Assembly (NCBI GenBank): GCA_902363455.1
Contig: CABJAC010000003.1
Span: 124,001-188,000, forward strand
Source: Caryophanales bacterium
GTDB taxonomy: Bacteria > Bacillota > Bacilli > Exiguobacteriales > Exiguobacteriaceae
Direction of reading: 5' to 3'
DNA: 64,000 bases
Each line of letters starts with the position of its first letter. Within the stretch, counting starts at the first letter, position 1. Made by a program: the position numbers and the translations under genes. The notes beneath the pieces are model-generated. The model made no database searches and had not been told where the DNA came from. It was given only the letters and a program-made list of their open reading frames with translations. Below, piece after piece: positions 48,477 through 57,517 of this stretch.

Positions 48477-49061
48477 CTATTTTCTTGAGATCTTCTGTTT
48501 TTTCAACAATGTTCTTTTTCTAAAATAGACATATCCTGCACCAAAAATAACCAGTCCGATGAACCACGGCATATAGTGGTGCACTTCGTGTGGTCGCCCC
48601 ATCATTCCGTGACCTAATTTTTTCCCGCCCCAAATAAAAAAAGCCGACCAGACAAAAAATGAGATTGTTGTGGCAATCGTAAAGGTCAAACGCGATACAC
48701 CGGTTAATCCTGCACCAATCGCGAAACCCATCCGCCACATCGGTGACAACAACAGAATAAATCGTCCTCGGGTATCCATTTGACGCTGAAACTGGACCAT
48801 CTTGGTCTCTGAAATCCGAAACCACTTGAACACCCGGGACAGTAATCGATCACTGCCAAGTCGACCAATCGTAAAAAATATATTTTGACTGATTACAAAA
48901 CTCAACACGGCAACTACTAACATGATCACTAAATTAAACTCCGTAGTATGAACGAGATACCCCGCATAGGCCAACGGGACTTCACTCGGTAAAAATGGAA
49001 ACATCAACGTCAGCATTATTCCGAAATATCCATATGACTCAATCCATGCATGCCAAGCCAT
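48477..49061 (-). CDS. DedA family membrane protein
   Basis: Integral membrane protein of 194 residues of the DedA/SNARE-associated family, whose members include undecaprenyl-phosphate and phospholipid flippases. Signatures are MFPFLPSEVPLAYAGYLV near the N-terminus and GRFILLLSPMWRMGFAIGAGLTGVSRLTFTIATTI. I chose ATG 49061 (MAWHAWIES) with GGAGG six bases upstream. The usual family arginine is present in the second motif. Confidence 0.88.
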   Translation of the reverse strand: MAWHAWIESYGYFGIMLTLMFPFLPSEVPLAYAGYLVHTTEFNLVIMLVVAVLSFVISQNIFFTIGRLGSDRLLSRVFKWFRISETKMVQFQRQMDTRGRFILLLSPMWRMGFAIGAGLTGVSRLTFTIATTISFFVWSAFFIWGGKKLGHGMMGRPHEVHHYMPWFIGLVIFGAGYVYFRKRTLLKKQKISRK

Positions 49062-49149
49062 TACATACCTCCTTCGTAGCAAACTCTGCTTGGTTTTAGT
49101 GTAACGAACTTTTCGGACAGCGTACAGGAATGACGTTCCGTTACAGAAT

Positions 49150-49190
49150 CAAAAATCCCTGTGGCTGATTTCATGTCAGCTACAGGGAGG
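49150..49190 (-). terminator. terminator after the YkvA-like gene
   Basis: Thirteen-position stem (CCCTGT-GCTGA arms, one A-C mismatch) followed by ATTTTT on the minus strand, directly after the stop codon at 49195. Confidence 0.78.
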
Positions 49191-49194
49191 AATT

Positions 49195-49629
49195 TTAATA
49201 CGCGTCTTCGCTTTGAAGCGGTTGCGTTTGTGCTTTTTGTTGTTCATCCTGCCAGTCACTGAAACGTGTCAATTCTTCAAAAACTGTTTTTGTGACAAAC
49301 AGTATGATCGCGATGTCATCAGCGAATCCAAAACCAAGCACAAAATCAGGCACAAGATCAATCGGTGATACGAGATAAATCAAGGCACCGATTACTTTTA
49401 AGATGGTCGTTCGGCGGATATTCCGGTATTCACCTGCTTGATACGCACGAACCATATCAACAAACAGTCGGACCGGTGAAAAAACAACGGATAAACTGCT
49501 GTTATTGTTTATTTTATCAAGTGCACGTCTCAGCATCGAGTTGGTTTTTTTAGGTTGGTTAATGTACGCTTTAGCTTGATCAGCATATTTTTCTTGTTCT
49601 GTCTCAAGCTTTTGATTTGATAAATCCAT
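49195..49629 (-). CDS. YkvA/DUF1232 family membrane protein
   Basis: A 144-residue protein whose C-terminal half carries the DUF1232 motif YLVSPIDLVPDFVLGFGFADDIAIILFV, with one or two membrane segments; the N-terminal half is charged and helical. The family has no established function. I chose ATG 49629 (MDLSNQKLE), with GGGGG seven bases upstream. It is divergent from the SDR gene and has its own terminator. Confidence 0.85.
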   Translation of the reverse strand: MDLSNQKLETEQEKYADQAKAYINQPKKTNSMLRRALDKINNNSSLSVVFSPVRLFVDMVRAYQAGEYRNIRRTTILKVIGALIYLVSPIDLVPDFVLGFGFADDIAIILFVTKTVFEELTRFSDWQDEQQKAQTQPLQSEDAY

Positions 49630-49801
49630 CAAAAATCCCCCATTCAATATAGTAGTAACTGTTTCTAATTTTTATCTTCCCTAAAGCCCCTTTACATAAT
49701 CCTCTCTTTCTAGGGACGATACGTTTTAATCCTATCTTTTTCGGCTAATGGATTAAAGCAGTCACCTCAGACTCATGATTTTCATATTAGGAGTGATTCA
49801 G

Positions 49802-50551
49802 ATGAACCATGTCAACCATACTGTCATCATTACCGGCGCTGCCAACGGAATCGGTGCGACGCTTGCAAAAACATACGCCAAAGAAGGTGCGACAGTCATT
49901 CTTGCAGACATTGACCAAATGACGGGAGATGACATCGCAGCAGAAATCGAAGCAGATGGTGGAACAGCTTATTTTTATCATTTGGATGTCCAAGTCGCAC
50001 AAGATGTCGATCTTTTGATTCAAAAAGCTGTGGAACATACAGGTCGTATTGATATCGTCATCAACAATGCGGGAATCATCGTCCGTAAACCGCTTCTCGA
50101 ATTATCGATTGAGGAATGGGACCGTGTACAACACACTAATCTCCGAAGTATTTTCTTGACGACCAAAGCAGCAGCTCCTTACCTGAAGAAGAATCCTGCC
50201 GGCGGTCGCATCATCAATCTTGCTTCGACCCGCGCCTTCATGTCGGAACCTGACACCGAATCCTACGCGGCGACAAAAGGAGGTATCGTCGCTTTGACCC
50301 ATGCCTTAGCCGTCTCTCTAGGTCCGGATCGAATTTTTGTTAACGCCGTTGCTCCCGGTTGGATCGAAACCGGAAACTATCAAGAACTGTCGCCGGAAGA
50401 TCACAGTCAGCATCCTGCCGGTCGCGTCGGAAAACCGGAAGACGTTGCACGGGCTGCTTTGTTTTTGACAAATCCCGAAAATGACTTTATTACGGGCGAA
50501 ACGTTGGTTCTTGACGGTGGGATGACCCGGAAGATGATCTACGAGGAATAA
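49802..50551 (+). CDS. short-chain dehydrogenase/reductase
   Basis: NAD(P)-dependent oxidoreductase of 249 residues. Cofactor site TGAANGIGATLA, NNAGII motif, catalytic serine in LASTRAF, catalytic tyrosine and lysine in SYAATKGG, and the C-terminal FITGETLVLDGGM are all present, the classical SDR pattern near glucose dehydrogenases and 3-oxoacyl-ACP reductases. An aspartate at the end of beta-2 (LADID) suggests NAD preference. Start ATG 49802 has GGAG eight bases upstream. A weak sigma-B-like GTTTTA-N14-GGCTAA lies near 49723-49748. Substrate unknown. Confidence 0.9.
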   Translation: MNHVNHTVIITGAANGIGATLAKTYAKEGATVILADIDQMTGDDIAAEIEADGGTAYFYHLDVQVAQDVDLLIQKAVEHTGRIDIVINNAGIIVRKPLLELSIEEWDRVQHTNLRSIFLTTKAAAPYLKKNPAGGRIINLASTRAFMSEPDTESYAATKGGIVALTHALAVSLGPDRIFVNAVAPGWIETGNYQELSPEDHSQHPAGRVGKPEDVARAALFLTNPENDFITGETLVLDGGMTRKMIYEE

Positions 50552-50635
50552 AACAACTATTATTGCCTTTTCCGAGAAAAATGAAACTTCTTGTCTAATC
50601 TCTTACTCAATGTTACAAAAATATATCAACGTATT

Positions 50636-50667
50636 TTTTAAAGTGAATGGAAGCATTCACTTTTTTG
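50636..50667 (+). terminator. terminator after the SDR gene
   Basis: Exact 10-bp stem AAAGTGAATG / CATTCACTTT with a 4-base loop and six Ts, 85 bases downstream of the SDR stop codon. Confidence 0.85.
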
Positions 50668-50702
50668 TTTTGTCATTTTTTCTTTATTCTCACGTTGTTT
50701 TT

Positions 50703-50764
50703 TTGAAAATGAACCCATCTTCTCCGTATAAAAAAGTGATAAATCCTGATAATTTCCATATAAT
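50703..50764 (+). promoter_or_regulatory. tandem candidate promoters of the M23 peptidase
   Basis: First: TTGAAA (50703-50708), 18 bases, TATAAA (50727-50732). Second: GTGATA (50736-50741), 17 bases, perfect TATAAT (50759-50764). Either would give a leader of about 100 bases or more. Confidence 0.5.
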
Positions 50765-50873
50765 ATTTTTAAAGAGATTGTAACGTAGATGCATCGTATT
50801 TCTTGTTAGAGTAGAACAGGTATATTATTTAAAAAGTTCTACGTATGTACAGGAAGGAATGAATGATTCAACT

Positions 50874-52103
50874 ATGAAATCTTCTTTTAAACAGATGTGT
50901 GGTCTTTCGTTTATAACGATGACATTACTCATTACCCCCCTTGCGCACCCTGTCAGTGCCGCAAGTTCTTATAAAGAAAAACAACAGCAAAACCAACAGC
51001 AACAATCCAAACAAAAGCGTGCACTTTCCGATAAAAAAAATCAGTTATCAAAGGCGCAGCAAGAAGTCTATGCCCTTGATCAACAAATCAACGGACTGAC
51101 CTTACAAGTCGTAGAAAATCAACAAAAGATAGACCGTAATCAAAAGCAAATTCAGTTACTCGAGAGAAAAATCGAGACGTTACGAAAAAAAATCGATAAG
51201 CAGGAAAAAATGTTGGGTGACCGGTTAGCTGTCCGCCAATCAAAAGCGGATCAAGATCCGCTCCTTGAAGCCGTTTTTGGTGCGAAGGATGTCGGGGATA
51301 TGATCAGTCGGTTCAATGCCTTTAATACAATCGCTGAAAGTGATGCTTCTTTATTAAAAGATTACGAACAAAACAAACAGCAATTAGCTGTTGCTCAAAA
51401 AGACTTGGAGCAAACCCGTGCTGATTTAATACACGACCGTGCCCTTTTAAAAAAGAAACAACGGGAATTAAAAGCTGAAAAAACAAAGCGGACTGCTTTG
51501 TTGAAGCGATTGAAGTCAGAAAAACGTACCATTGAAACGACTATTTTAAGCTTAAAAGACGCGGCCAATCAGCTGAAAGCACAGGAAGCTGCAGCACGTG
51601 CCGCTAGAATCGCCGAAGAACAAGCAGTCGCGCAATCGAAAACATCTGCTTCTGTTGCGAAAGCGAGTACGAAAGTCCTCTCACAAGCAAAAGGAAAGTT
51701 CATCAAACCCGCTGCCGGTTCTATTTCGCAAGGAATGGGGGCAGCTAGTGGAAGTAACGGCTATGCGTATCATAATGGGATTGATTTAGCAGGACCTGTC
51801 AATTCACCAATCGTTGCTTCTGCCGGTGGAACTGTCATTCAAGCGAGTTCCGGCGGTCCTTATGGCAATCATGTCTACCTTTCGCACAGCATTGGCGGAA
51901 AAACCTTTACGACCGTTTATGCGCATATGAATTCTCTGACCGTCAAACAAGGTCAACAAGTCAAGCAGGGTCAACAAATCGGTAATCTCGGAAGTACCGG
52001 CAATTCAACAGGACCTCACCTTCATTTTGAAATCCACGATGGCGGTTATCAATACAATGCCAATGGACGAACCAATGAATTGAATCCGAGTGACTTTTTC
52101 TGA
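50874..52103 (+). CDS. secreted coiled-coil M23 family peptidoglycan endopeptidase
   Basis: Wall hydrolase of 409 residues. A signal peptide (about 1-30, …THPVSAA-like cleavage at AHPVSAA) is followed by long coiled coils (about 35-270) like those of EnvC/PcsB/CwlO-type regulators, and a C-terminal LytM domain. Zinc ligands are H300 and D304 in HNGIDLAG and H384 in HLHFE, with H382 catalytic. The start is uncertain: AGGAAGGA lies 15 bases before this ATG and directly against an in-frame ATG at 50859. The coiled coil suggests control by an FtsEX-type partner, not seen here. Confidence 0.88.
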   Translation: MKSSFKQMCGLSFITMTLLITPLAHPVSAASSYKEKQQQNQQQQSKQKRALSDKKNQLSKAQQEVYALDQQINGLTLQVVENQQKIDRNQKQIQLLERKIETLRKKIDKQEKMLGDRLAVRQSKADQDPLLEAVFGAKDVGDMISRFNAFNTIAESDASLLKDYEQNKQQLAVAQKDLEQTRADLIHDRALLKKKQRELKAEKTKRTALLKRLKSEKRTIETTILSLKDAANQLKAQEAAARAARIAEEQAVAQSKTSASVAKASTKVLSQAKGKFIKPAAGSISQGMGAASGSNGYAYHNGIDLAGPVNSPIVASAGGTVIQASSGGPYGNHVYLSHSIGGKTFTTVYAHMNSLTVKQGQQVKQGQQIGNLGSTGNSTGPHLHFEIHDGGYQYNANGRTNELNPSDFF

Positions 52104-52109
52104 AAATCG

Positions 52110-52143
52110 ATAAAAACCTCACCGCATTATGGTGAGGTTTTTA
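52110..52143. terminator. bidirectional terminator
   Basis: Perfect 12-bp stem (52112-52123 with 52131-52142) with A and T runs, between the convergent peptidase and chemoreceptor genes. Confidence 0.9.
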
Positions 52144-52150
52144 TGTAGGA

Positions 52151-53800
52151 TCATAATGTAAACTGATTGGTTTGATGATCAAGTGAGGTCGTCGTCTGTT
52201 CCAGTTCTTGCATCAGCTGATGAATTTGTTCAAACGATGCCTGCTGATCCCGCATCGAAGCTGCCACTTCTTCATTACCGGCGGCTAACTCTTCCATCAC
52301 ACCACTGACCGAACTGACTTGATTCACAACTTGATTAGCCTGCTCTTTTGATTGAAGTAATTGCATCGTCATGAAGCGGACGGCTTCCGTTACGTCCGTC
52401 ACATGTTGACGTGTCTCTTCAAAAGCAGATTGGACTTCTGCAAAATTCTGAACTTGGTGTTCCTGTTCTTTTTCCGAGCGAAGCAACGCTTCTTGTAACA
52501 CTGCACCATCCGCACGAATCGAACGGACAAGTGAGAAGATAGAACGGGTCGCTTGATGGGTCTCATCCGCTAACTTCTTCACTTCACTCGCAACGACGGC
52601 GAATCCTCGTCCGGCTTCCCCGGCACGCGCCGCTTCGATTGCCGCGTTTAACGACAATAAATTAGTTTGCGCGGAGACACTCGACACCAATTGTGCCATC
52701 TGTTCAATTTGTTGTGTTTGTTGCAAGAATCCTGCTAGTTTATGGCCCAATTCTTGATTTTGAAGAGCCGCCGTCTCGAGTGACTTCGCCTGTTCATGCA
52801 TGACTGCAACACTTTTCCCCATCGTTGTATCCGCAAGTTGCCCTTGGCTTAACGCTTGTTGTGCCCGCTGCTCACTTTGCTCAAACAGTGTGCTCATATC
52901 TGTGATGGTACTGACTGTCGTCTGTAAATCATCTGAGACGGTCTGGGTTCCACTCGCCATTTCATTGATTGCATGTGTCATGTTTCCGGATACCTCGACG
53001 ATATTCGCATTTTCTCCGGTCGCCTGTTCACTCATCTGATTGATGGTTGTCGATGTTTGGCTGATGGTTCCGATAACGCCGTGAAGCGTTCCTTGCATTT
53101 GGGCAATCGCCGACTCGAGTCGCCCGATTTCATCCGTGCGTCCTGAGACTTGCAGCTGTTGCGAAACGTCACCCTGTGAAATTTGCTCCGCTGTTTGAAC
53201 GACACGGCTGATTGGGCGGGTGATGCTGCGAGCAAAGTACCAGTTATAGAGTGCCAAAGCAATGAGAAGAACAAATGTTGCAATCAAGACAGAACGTGTC
53301 AGATTCAACGTCTTGTCTTTCGCCTCTTGTTGCAAGACATCATAAAATTCGCCGTTTTTTGTATGTAGTGTATACAAATCACTCAATACGCCTTCAATAC
53401 GGGCCGCATACGAACGGATCGTGATGGGGTTGAGTTCACTGAGAACGCTGTCTCGTTCAGTCGCTAATCCTGTATATTTCATTTGTGCGCGGTCTAAATC
53501 TTGCTTGAAACGATCAATTAAGTACGCTTTTTGAAGCGTATTCAATGCCGCTTCATTTTTCTGACTGAGTGCGAGTGCTTGTTCTTTTTGATTTTTTGAA
53601 GGCTGGCTCGCCAGACGGTTCCATGCGGCTTGCTCATACAATAATTTTGTTTCAAGTTCAGAGATCTCGACCAGCTGTTTTCCATAATCTTCATTGTAGG
53701 ATTGAATTTGACGAAGCTCAAACAACGTCCAACCCATCAAGGCGACGACACTGACGATTGTCACGAGCGTCGAAATCAAAAATCGTTTTCGTAACGTCAT
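52151..53800 (-). CDS. methyl-accepting chemotaxis protein
   Basis: Transmembrane chemoreceptor of 549 residues: helix 1 (about 7-29), a mostly helical extracellular domain of about 140 residues (four-helix-bundle type), helix 2 (about 170-190), HAMP, and a cytoplasmic signalling tip with [33 protein letters not shown]. It signals through CheW/CheA. The start codon overlaps the stop of the upstream BMP lipoprotein gene by four bases, and the pair follows a sigma-D-like promoter. The small sensor domain and coupling suggest ligand sensing through the lipoprotein. Confidence 0.93.
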   Translation of the reverse strand: MTLRKRFLISTLVTIVSVVALMGWTLFELRQIQSYNEDYGKQLVEISELETKLLYEQAAWNRLASQPSKNQKEQALALSQKNEAALNTLQKAYLIDRFKQDLDRAQMKYTGLATERDSVLSELNPITIRSYAARIEGVLSDLYTLHTKNGEFYDVLQQEAKDKTLNLTRSVLIATFVLLIALALYNWYFARSITRPISRVVQTAEQISQGDVSQQLQVSGRTDEIGRLESAIAQMQGTLHGVIGTISQTSTTINQMSEQATGENANIVEVSGNMTHAINEMASGTQTVSDDLQTTVSTITDMSTLFEQSEQRAQQALSQGQLADTTMGKSVAVMHEQAKSLETAALQNQELGHKLAGFLQQTQQIEQMAQLVSSVSAQTNLLSLNAAIEAARAGEAGRGFAVVASEVKKLADETHQATRSIFSLVRSIRADGAVLQEALLRSEKEQEHQVQNFAEVQSAFEETRQHVTDVTEAVRFMTMQLLQSKEQANQVVNQVSSVSGVMEELAAGNEEVAASMRDQQASFEQIHQLMQELEQTTTSLDHQTNQFTL

Positions 53801-54774
53801 TGTACCTTCACCTTTCCTTCCAACACATCTTGTTTCAGTTGTTCCAGCTGTTTCAGTTCTTTTGGTGTGAAGTTAGCATTTCGAATCGGTGCCAGTTGAA
53901 TCGCTCCGTCCTTTACCCCTAACACAATTTGACCGGATTGAAGATTGGGTGCTTTGACGGCATCACCGATTTTCGTAATCGCAAGATCGACCTGCTTCAG
54001 CATGGATGTCATGACCGCGTCTGGCGCAATCGTCGTCTGGTCACTGTCGACGCCGATGGCTTTTTTGCCGTTGTCTTCTGCGGCTTCAAGAACACCGCTG
54101 CCTGTTAAACCTGCTGCTGCAAACAACACATCCGCGTCTTTTTTCATTTGAGCATTCGCCAGTTCCCGTCCTTTATCCGGTGCGGCAAAGTCTTCCGCGT
54201 AATCCACGAGGACACGGATATCCGGATTAACGGCTGTTGCGCCTGCCCGGTATCCTTTTTCAAATTTTTCGATGAGTGGTGATTTCATGCCGCCAATAAA
54301 ACCGATCGTTTCACTGTCGGACTGAATGGCTGCCGCCGCTCCTGCCAAATAGCTTCCTTCATCTTCTTTGAATGTAACGGATAAGACATTCGGCAACTCA
54401 GATACTGCATCAATTAAGGCAAACTGTTGTTTTGGATGTTGTTTGGCAACCTTTTCTAAATCCGCTTGTCCCATGAATCCAAGACCAACGATAACAGTCG
54501 GCTTTTGTTTTGCCAAAGTCTCAAATGCTACTTTATATGATTTTGTTTCATTCAATTCCCGGTAATCGATAAACCAGTCTTCTTTTTCACGAAGTAAGGA
54601 CATGCCACTCATCGCTGCGTCGCTGAACGACTGATCCCCTAATCCGACGTCCGATAAGACGACCGCCATCTCCCGGCGCTCCTTCACTGCTTGTTGTGGG
54701 TCATCAATGACGCTGCCACACCCCGCTAGACCAACTGTCAGCGCAAGTAAGGATAAACCAATTTGTTTTGACAT
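53797..54774 (-). CDS. BMP family solute-binding lipoprotein
   Basis: Extracellular lipoprotein of 325 residues. The lipobox LAGC puts the modified cysteine at about residue 19. The rest is the BMP/PnrA fold, whose members bind nucleosides: [116 protein letters not shown]. No ABC permease or ATPase is nearby; the next gene, overlapping by four bases, is a chemoreceptor. Its upstream neighbour is deoC, in line with a (deoxy)nucleoside ligand. Confidence 0.9.
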   Translation of the reverse strand: MSKQIGLSLLALTVGLAGCGSVIDDPQQAVKERREMAVVLSDVGLGDQSFSDAAMSGMSLLREKEDWFIDYRELNETKSYKVAFETLAKQKPTVIVGLGFMGQADLEKVAKQHPKQQFALIDAVSELPNVLSVTFKEDEGSYLAGAAAAIQSDSETIGFIGGMKSPLIEKFEKGYRAGATAVNPDIRVLVDYAEDFAAPDKGRELANAQMKKDADVLFAAAGLTGSGVLEAAEDNGKKAIGVDSDQTTIAPDAVMTSMLKQVDLAITKIGDAVKAPNLQSGQIVLGVKDGAIQLAPIRNANFTPKELKQLEQLKQDVLEGKVKVQ

Positions 54775-54807
54775 TTTTCCACTTCCCCTCCCTGTTCTAC
54801 ACTGGAT

Positions 54808-54834
54808 TATCGGAAAGGTTGTCTGACTTCTTAA
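54808..54834 (-). promoter_or_regulatory. sigma-D-like (motility) promoter of the BMP-MCP operon
   Basis: Minus-strand TAAG (54834-54831), 15 bases, TCCGATAA (54815-54808); the B. subtilis sigma-D consensus is TAAA-N15-GCCGATAT, so the -35 differs at one base and the core CCGATA is intact. It lies 34 bases upstream of the lipoprotein start. Confidence 0.72.
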
Positions 54835-54862
54835 CCTTAAAAACCAAATTCAGAATTGTTTT

Positions 54863-54912
54863 AAAACAAAAAGCGTGCCCTTCTCGCAACAAACGTTGCA
54901 AAAAGGACACGC
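54863..54912 (-). terminator. terminator after deoC
   Basis: Long imperfect stem (GCGTG…GCAAC with GTTGC…CACGC) and a 4-base loop followed by TTTTTGTTTT on the minus strand, 16 bases after the deoC stop codon. It separates deoC from the BMP-MCP operon. Confidence 0.85.
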
Positions 54913-54928
54913 CGTACATCAAATTAAA

Positions 54929-55594
54929 TTAATAATCGCTGTCAGAAGAACCGCCTGTGACGATTGCGATTCCGGCAGAAGCACCGATGCGCGTTGCGCC
55001 TGCATCGATCATCGCTTTTGCTCCTTCGAAATCACGGACACCACCTGATGCTTTCACACCGATGTCAGGTCCGACCGTCTCACGCATGAGACGAATGTCT
55101 TCTACTGTTGCGCCGCCTGTTGAGAAACCAGTTGACGTCTTAACGAAATCTGCGCCTGCTTTGACTGATAATTCAGCAGCTGTTTTGATTTCTTCTTTTG
55201 TTAAGAGACAGTTTTCGAAGATGACTTTAACAAGTGTACCGTTTGCCGCTTCGACAACCGCACGGATATCGCGTTCGACGAGTGAAAGATCGCCGTCTTT
55301 TAACGCACCGATGTTTAAGACCATATCGATTTCTGTTGCGCCGTTTTTGATTGCATCTTGTGTTTCAAATGCTTTCACTTCTGGTGTGTTCGCACCAAGT
55401 GGGAAGCCGATGACTGTACATACTTTGACAGCATCATCTGATTTTAAAAGTTCTGCTGCGAGTGCAACGTTTGTCGGGTTAACACAAACGCTTGCAAATT
55501 TGTATTCGAGTGCTTCTTTACAAAGTGTTTCGATTTGGGCACGTGACGTTTCTGCTTTTAAAGCCGTGTGGTCGATCATTGCTGCTAAATTCAT
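54929..55594 (-). CDS. deoC: deoxyribose-phosphate aldolase
   Basis: Cleaves 2-deoxyribose 5-phosphate to glyceraldehyde 3-phosphate and acetaldehyde in deoxynucleoside catabolism. The TIM-barrel protein of 221 residues opens [15 protein letters not shown] and shows the Schiff-base lysine in [17 protein letters not shown] and the second lysine in [11 protein letters not shown]. Start ATG 55594 has AAGGAGG eight bases upstream; a palindrome AAGGG-TAT-CCCTT lies right before the RBS (55610-55622). No other deo genes are present. Confidence 0.95.
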   Translation of the reverse strand: MNLAAMIDHTALKAETSRAQIETLCKEALEYKFASVCVNPTNVALAAELLKSDDAVKVCTVIGFPLGANTPEVKAFETQDAIKNGATEIDMVLNIGALKDGDLSLVERDIRAVVEAANGTLVKVIFENCLLTKEEIKTAAELSVKAGADFVKTSTGFSTGGATVEDIRLMRETVGPDIGVKASGGVRDFEGAKAMIDAGATRIGASAGIAIVTGGSSDSDY

Positions 55595-55669
55595 GATTAG
55601 TTCCTCCTTAAGGGTATCCCTTATACTCTGTTTCCATTCTATCACGCAAGAGGTCAGACTTCTATCTTT

Positions 55670-56554
55670 TTACGCTACTTTCCGCAGTTGTTTTTTTCGA
55701 ATCAACAAACCGTTTAGTGTAAAGACGAAAGCAGCCGACCAAATGAATGTAAACGCAACCAAGTGAGTTCTCGTAAAGGGTTCACCATATAAGAGAACTC
55801 CGATCGCAAGCGACAATGTCGGAGCGACGAACTGCAGAAAACCGACGACCGTAAACGGGATCCGTTGGGCGCCAAATCCGAACAATAACAACGGAACGGC
55901 CGTGATGATACCGGTCAATACAAGTCCAGTCGTCACAAAACCGGACAACGTAAACGTTTCTTGTCCACTGACACCCATGTAGCCGAGGAACAAGAGAGCA
56001 ATAGGTAACGGCGCGAGCGTCTCAATCGTCAAACTGACCGTTGATTCTAAAGGACGTTGTTTTTTGACGACACCGTAAAAGCCAAAACTGAAGGCAAGCG
56101 CCAGTGAAATCCACGGAAACTTTCCGTAACCAATCGTCAAAATCAAGACCCCAATTGTCGCGAGCAAAATCGCAAGCCATTCGATCCGCGATAGTTTTTC
56201 CCGGAAAAAGAACACGCCGAAGATGATGCTAACGATCGGATTGATGTAATAGCCGAGCGAGGCCTCGACGATGAAATTATGATTGACCGCCCAGATGTAG
56301 ATGAACCAGTTCATGCTGATGATCAGCCCGTTCAGGAAAAAAAGTCTTCGGGTAAAAGGATTTTTCAAGGCTCCGGTAAACTTTGGCAACGCCTTTTGAA
56401 CATATAATAACAGTAGTAAAAAAATGAACGACCAAACAATCCGGTGTGCTAAAATTTCTTCGCTCGAGACACTGGCGAGCAACTTCCAGTAAATCGGCAA
56501 CAACCCCCAAATGACGTAGGCAGCTAATGTCGCAAACAAACCCGATTTATTCAT
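55670..56554 (-). CDS. EamA/RarD family transporter, copy 1
   Basis: Ten-helix drug/metabolite transporter of 294 residues, RarD group (ATLAAYVIWGLLPIYWKLL opening; NHNFIVEASLGYYINPIVSI; GFYGVVKKQRPLESTVSL). It lies 22 bases downstream of a second gene of the same family with similar layout, so the two are a tandem duplication that has diverged. Substrate unknown. Confidence 0.9.
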   Translation of the reverse strand: MNKSGLFATLAAYVIWGLLPIYWKLLASVSSEEILAHRIVWSFIFLLLLLYVQKALPKFTGALKNPFTRRLFFLNGLIISMNWFIYIWAVNHNFIVEASLGYYINPIVSIIFGVFFFREKLSRIEWLAILLATIGVLILTIGYGKFPWISLALAFSFGFYGVVKKQRPLESTVSLTIETLAPLPIALLFLGYMGVSGQETFTLSGFVTTGLVLTGIITAVPLLLFGFGAQRIPFTVVGFLQFVAPTLSLAIGVLLYGEPFTRTHLVAFTFIWSAAFVFTLNGLLIRKKQLRKVA

Positions 56555-56576
56555 TGTTAGTTCCCTCTTTTCTGGA

Positions 56577-57452
56577 TCACGATACTTTTTTCATCTTCAT
56601 CCGACCATTGGAGATCCCGCTGATTGTAAAGACAGCGACAGCTAACCAAATGAACAAGAACGCGATGAAGTGAATCGGTGTAAAGATGTCATTGAATAAA
56701 AAAACACCGAGAATCAAGGTCAAGGTTGGTGCGATATATTGTAAAATTCCGACGTAGACAAACGGAATTTTCGGCATTCCGTATCCGAACAGCATCAATT
56801 GCACCGCAGTCGCTACACCAAGCATGACGACGGCGAACAAGGCTTCTGTCGGAAGAGCAATCGGGTTCGCTCCTGTAATGCCGAGCGTCAACATGGCAAA
56901 CGGCAACGTGATAAGCGTCTCAAGAAACAGACCCGATAACGGCTCGGCGGCCGCCTTTTTTTTGAGGACACCATAAAAAGCAAACGAGATGGCAAGTGAA
57001 AACGCGATGATCGGAAACTTTCCGTAGCCAAACGTTAAAATCAGGACACCAGTGATGGCGCTCGCCATCGCAAGTAGCTGGGCCCGGTTCAGACGTTCAC
57101 CAAAAAACAATAGGCCGAACAAGACACTGACGAGTGGATTGATGTAATAGCCGAGCGAGGACTCGACGATGTATCCTTCGCCAATCGCGTACAGGTACAA
57201 GGTCCAGTTTCCCCCAAGGACAAGTCCTGCCGCTAAAACAGTATTCCGTTGACGTTTACTTCGCCAGAGTTGCTTGACGTGCTTAAACTTCCCTGTCAGT
57301 CGCAGTAACAACGTAACAAAGATAAAGGCACTGATGATTCGGATTGAGACGACTGTCCACGCCGGTACATCATCCGCAAACAGTTTGTAGATCGGCAGCA
57401 ATCCGCCGATTACGTAGGCGACGAACGTCGCACTCATTCCCCGTTTATCCAC
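56577..57452 (-). CDS. EamA/RarD family transporter, copy 2
   Basis: Ten-helix transporter of 291 residues, paralogous to the downstream gene: ATFVAYVIGGLLPIYKLF opening, GEGYIVESSLGYYINPLVSVLFG, FGYGKFPIIAFSLAISFAFYGVLKK. Compared with copy 1 it carries GG in place of WG near residue 16, so the conserved tryptophan of the family start is lost. It leads the pair; the two could act as a heterodimer or on different substrates, but neither is shown. Confidence 0.9.
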   Translation of the reverse strand: MDKRGMSATFVAYVIGGLLPIYKLFADDVPAWTVVSIRIISAFIFVTLLLRLTGKFKHVKQLWRSKRQRNTVLAAGLVLGGNWTLYLYAIGEGYIVESSLGYYINPLVSVLFGLLFFGERLNRAQLLAMASAITGVLILTFGYGKFPIIAFSLAISFAFYGVLKKKAAAEPLSGLFLETLITLPFAMLTLGITGANPIALPTEALFAVVMLGVATAVQLMLFGYGMPKIPFVYVGILQYIAPTLTLILGVFLFNDIFTPIHFIAFLFIWLAVAVFTISGISNGRMKMKKVS

Positions 57453-57485
57453 GATGAACCCCCTTTTCCTTATATGTATACAAGT

Positions 57486-57511
57486 AAAGCCGCCATCATC
57501 ATGGCGACTTT
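57486..57511. other. hairpin between rluF and the RarD pair
   Basis: Eleven-base arms AAAGCCGCCAT and ATGGCGACTTT (one mismatch) around CATC. On the minus strand only TTTACTTG follows, so it is at best a weak terminator for rluF; the T run is better on the plus strand, where no gene ends nearby. Confidence 0.5.
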
Positions 57512-57517
57512 TTCAGC

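Larger units (their letters stand above)
50552..50873 (+). other. 322-base AT-rich gap before the M23 peptidase
   Basis: No gene is seen. The stretch holds the SDR terminator at 50636-50667 and tandem candidate promoters at 50703-50764; the remaining 50765-50850 would be a long leader of the peptidase mRNA with no recognisable riboswitch. Confidence 0.6.

Noticed and set aside
53797..54774. BMP lipoprotein as part of a nucleoside ABC transporter
   Set aside because: No permease or ATPase gene lies in this operon; its partner is a chemoreceptor.
54957..55766. Long plus-strand open frame opposite deoC (about 270 codons)
   Set aside because: It mirrors deoC in codon-position shadow, is serine/alanine/proline-rich without family motifs, and has no RBS; deoC on the other strand is certain.
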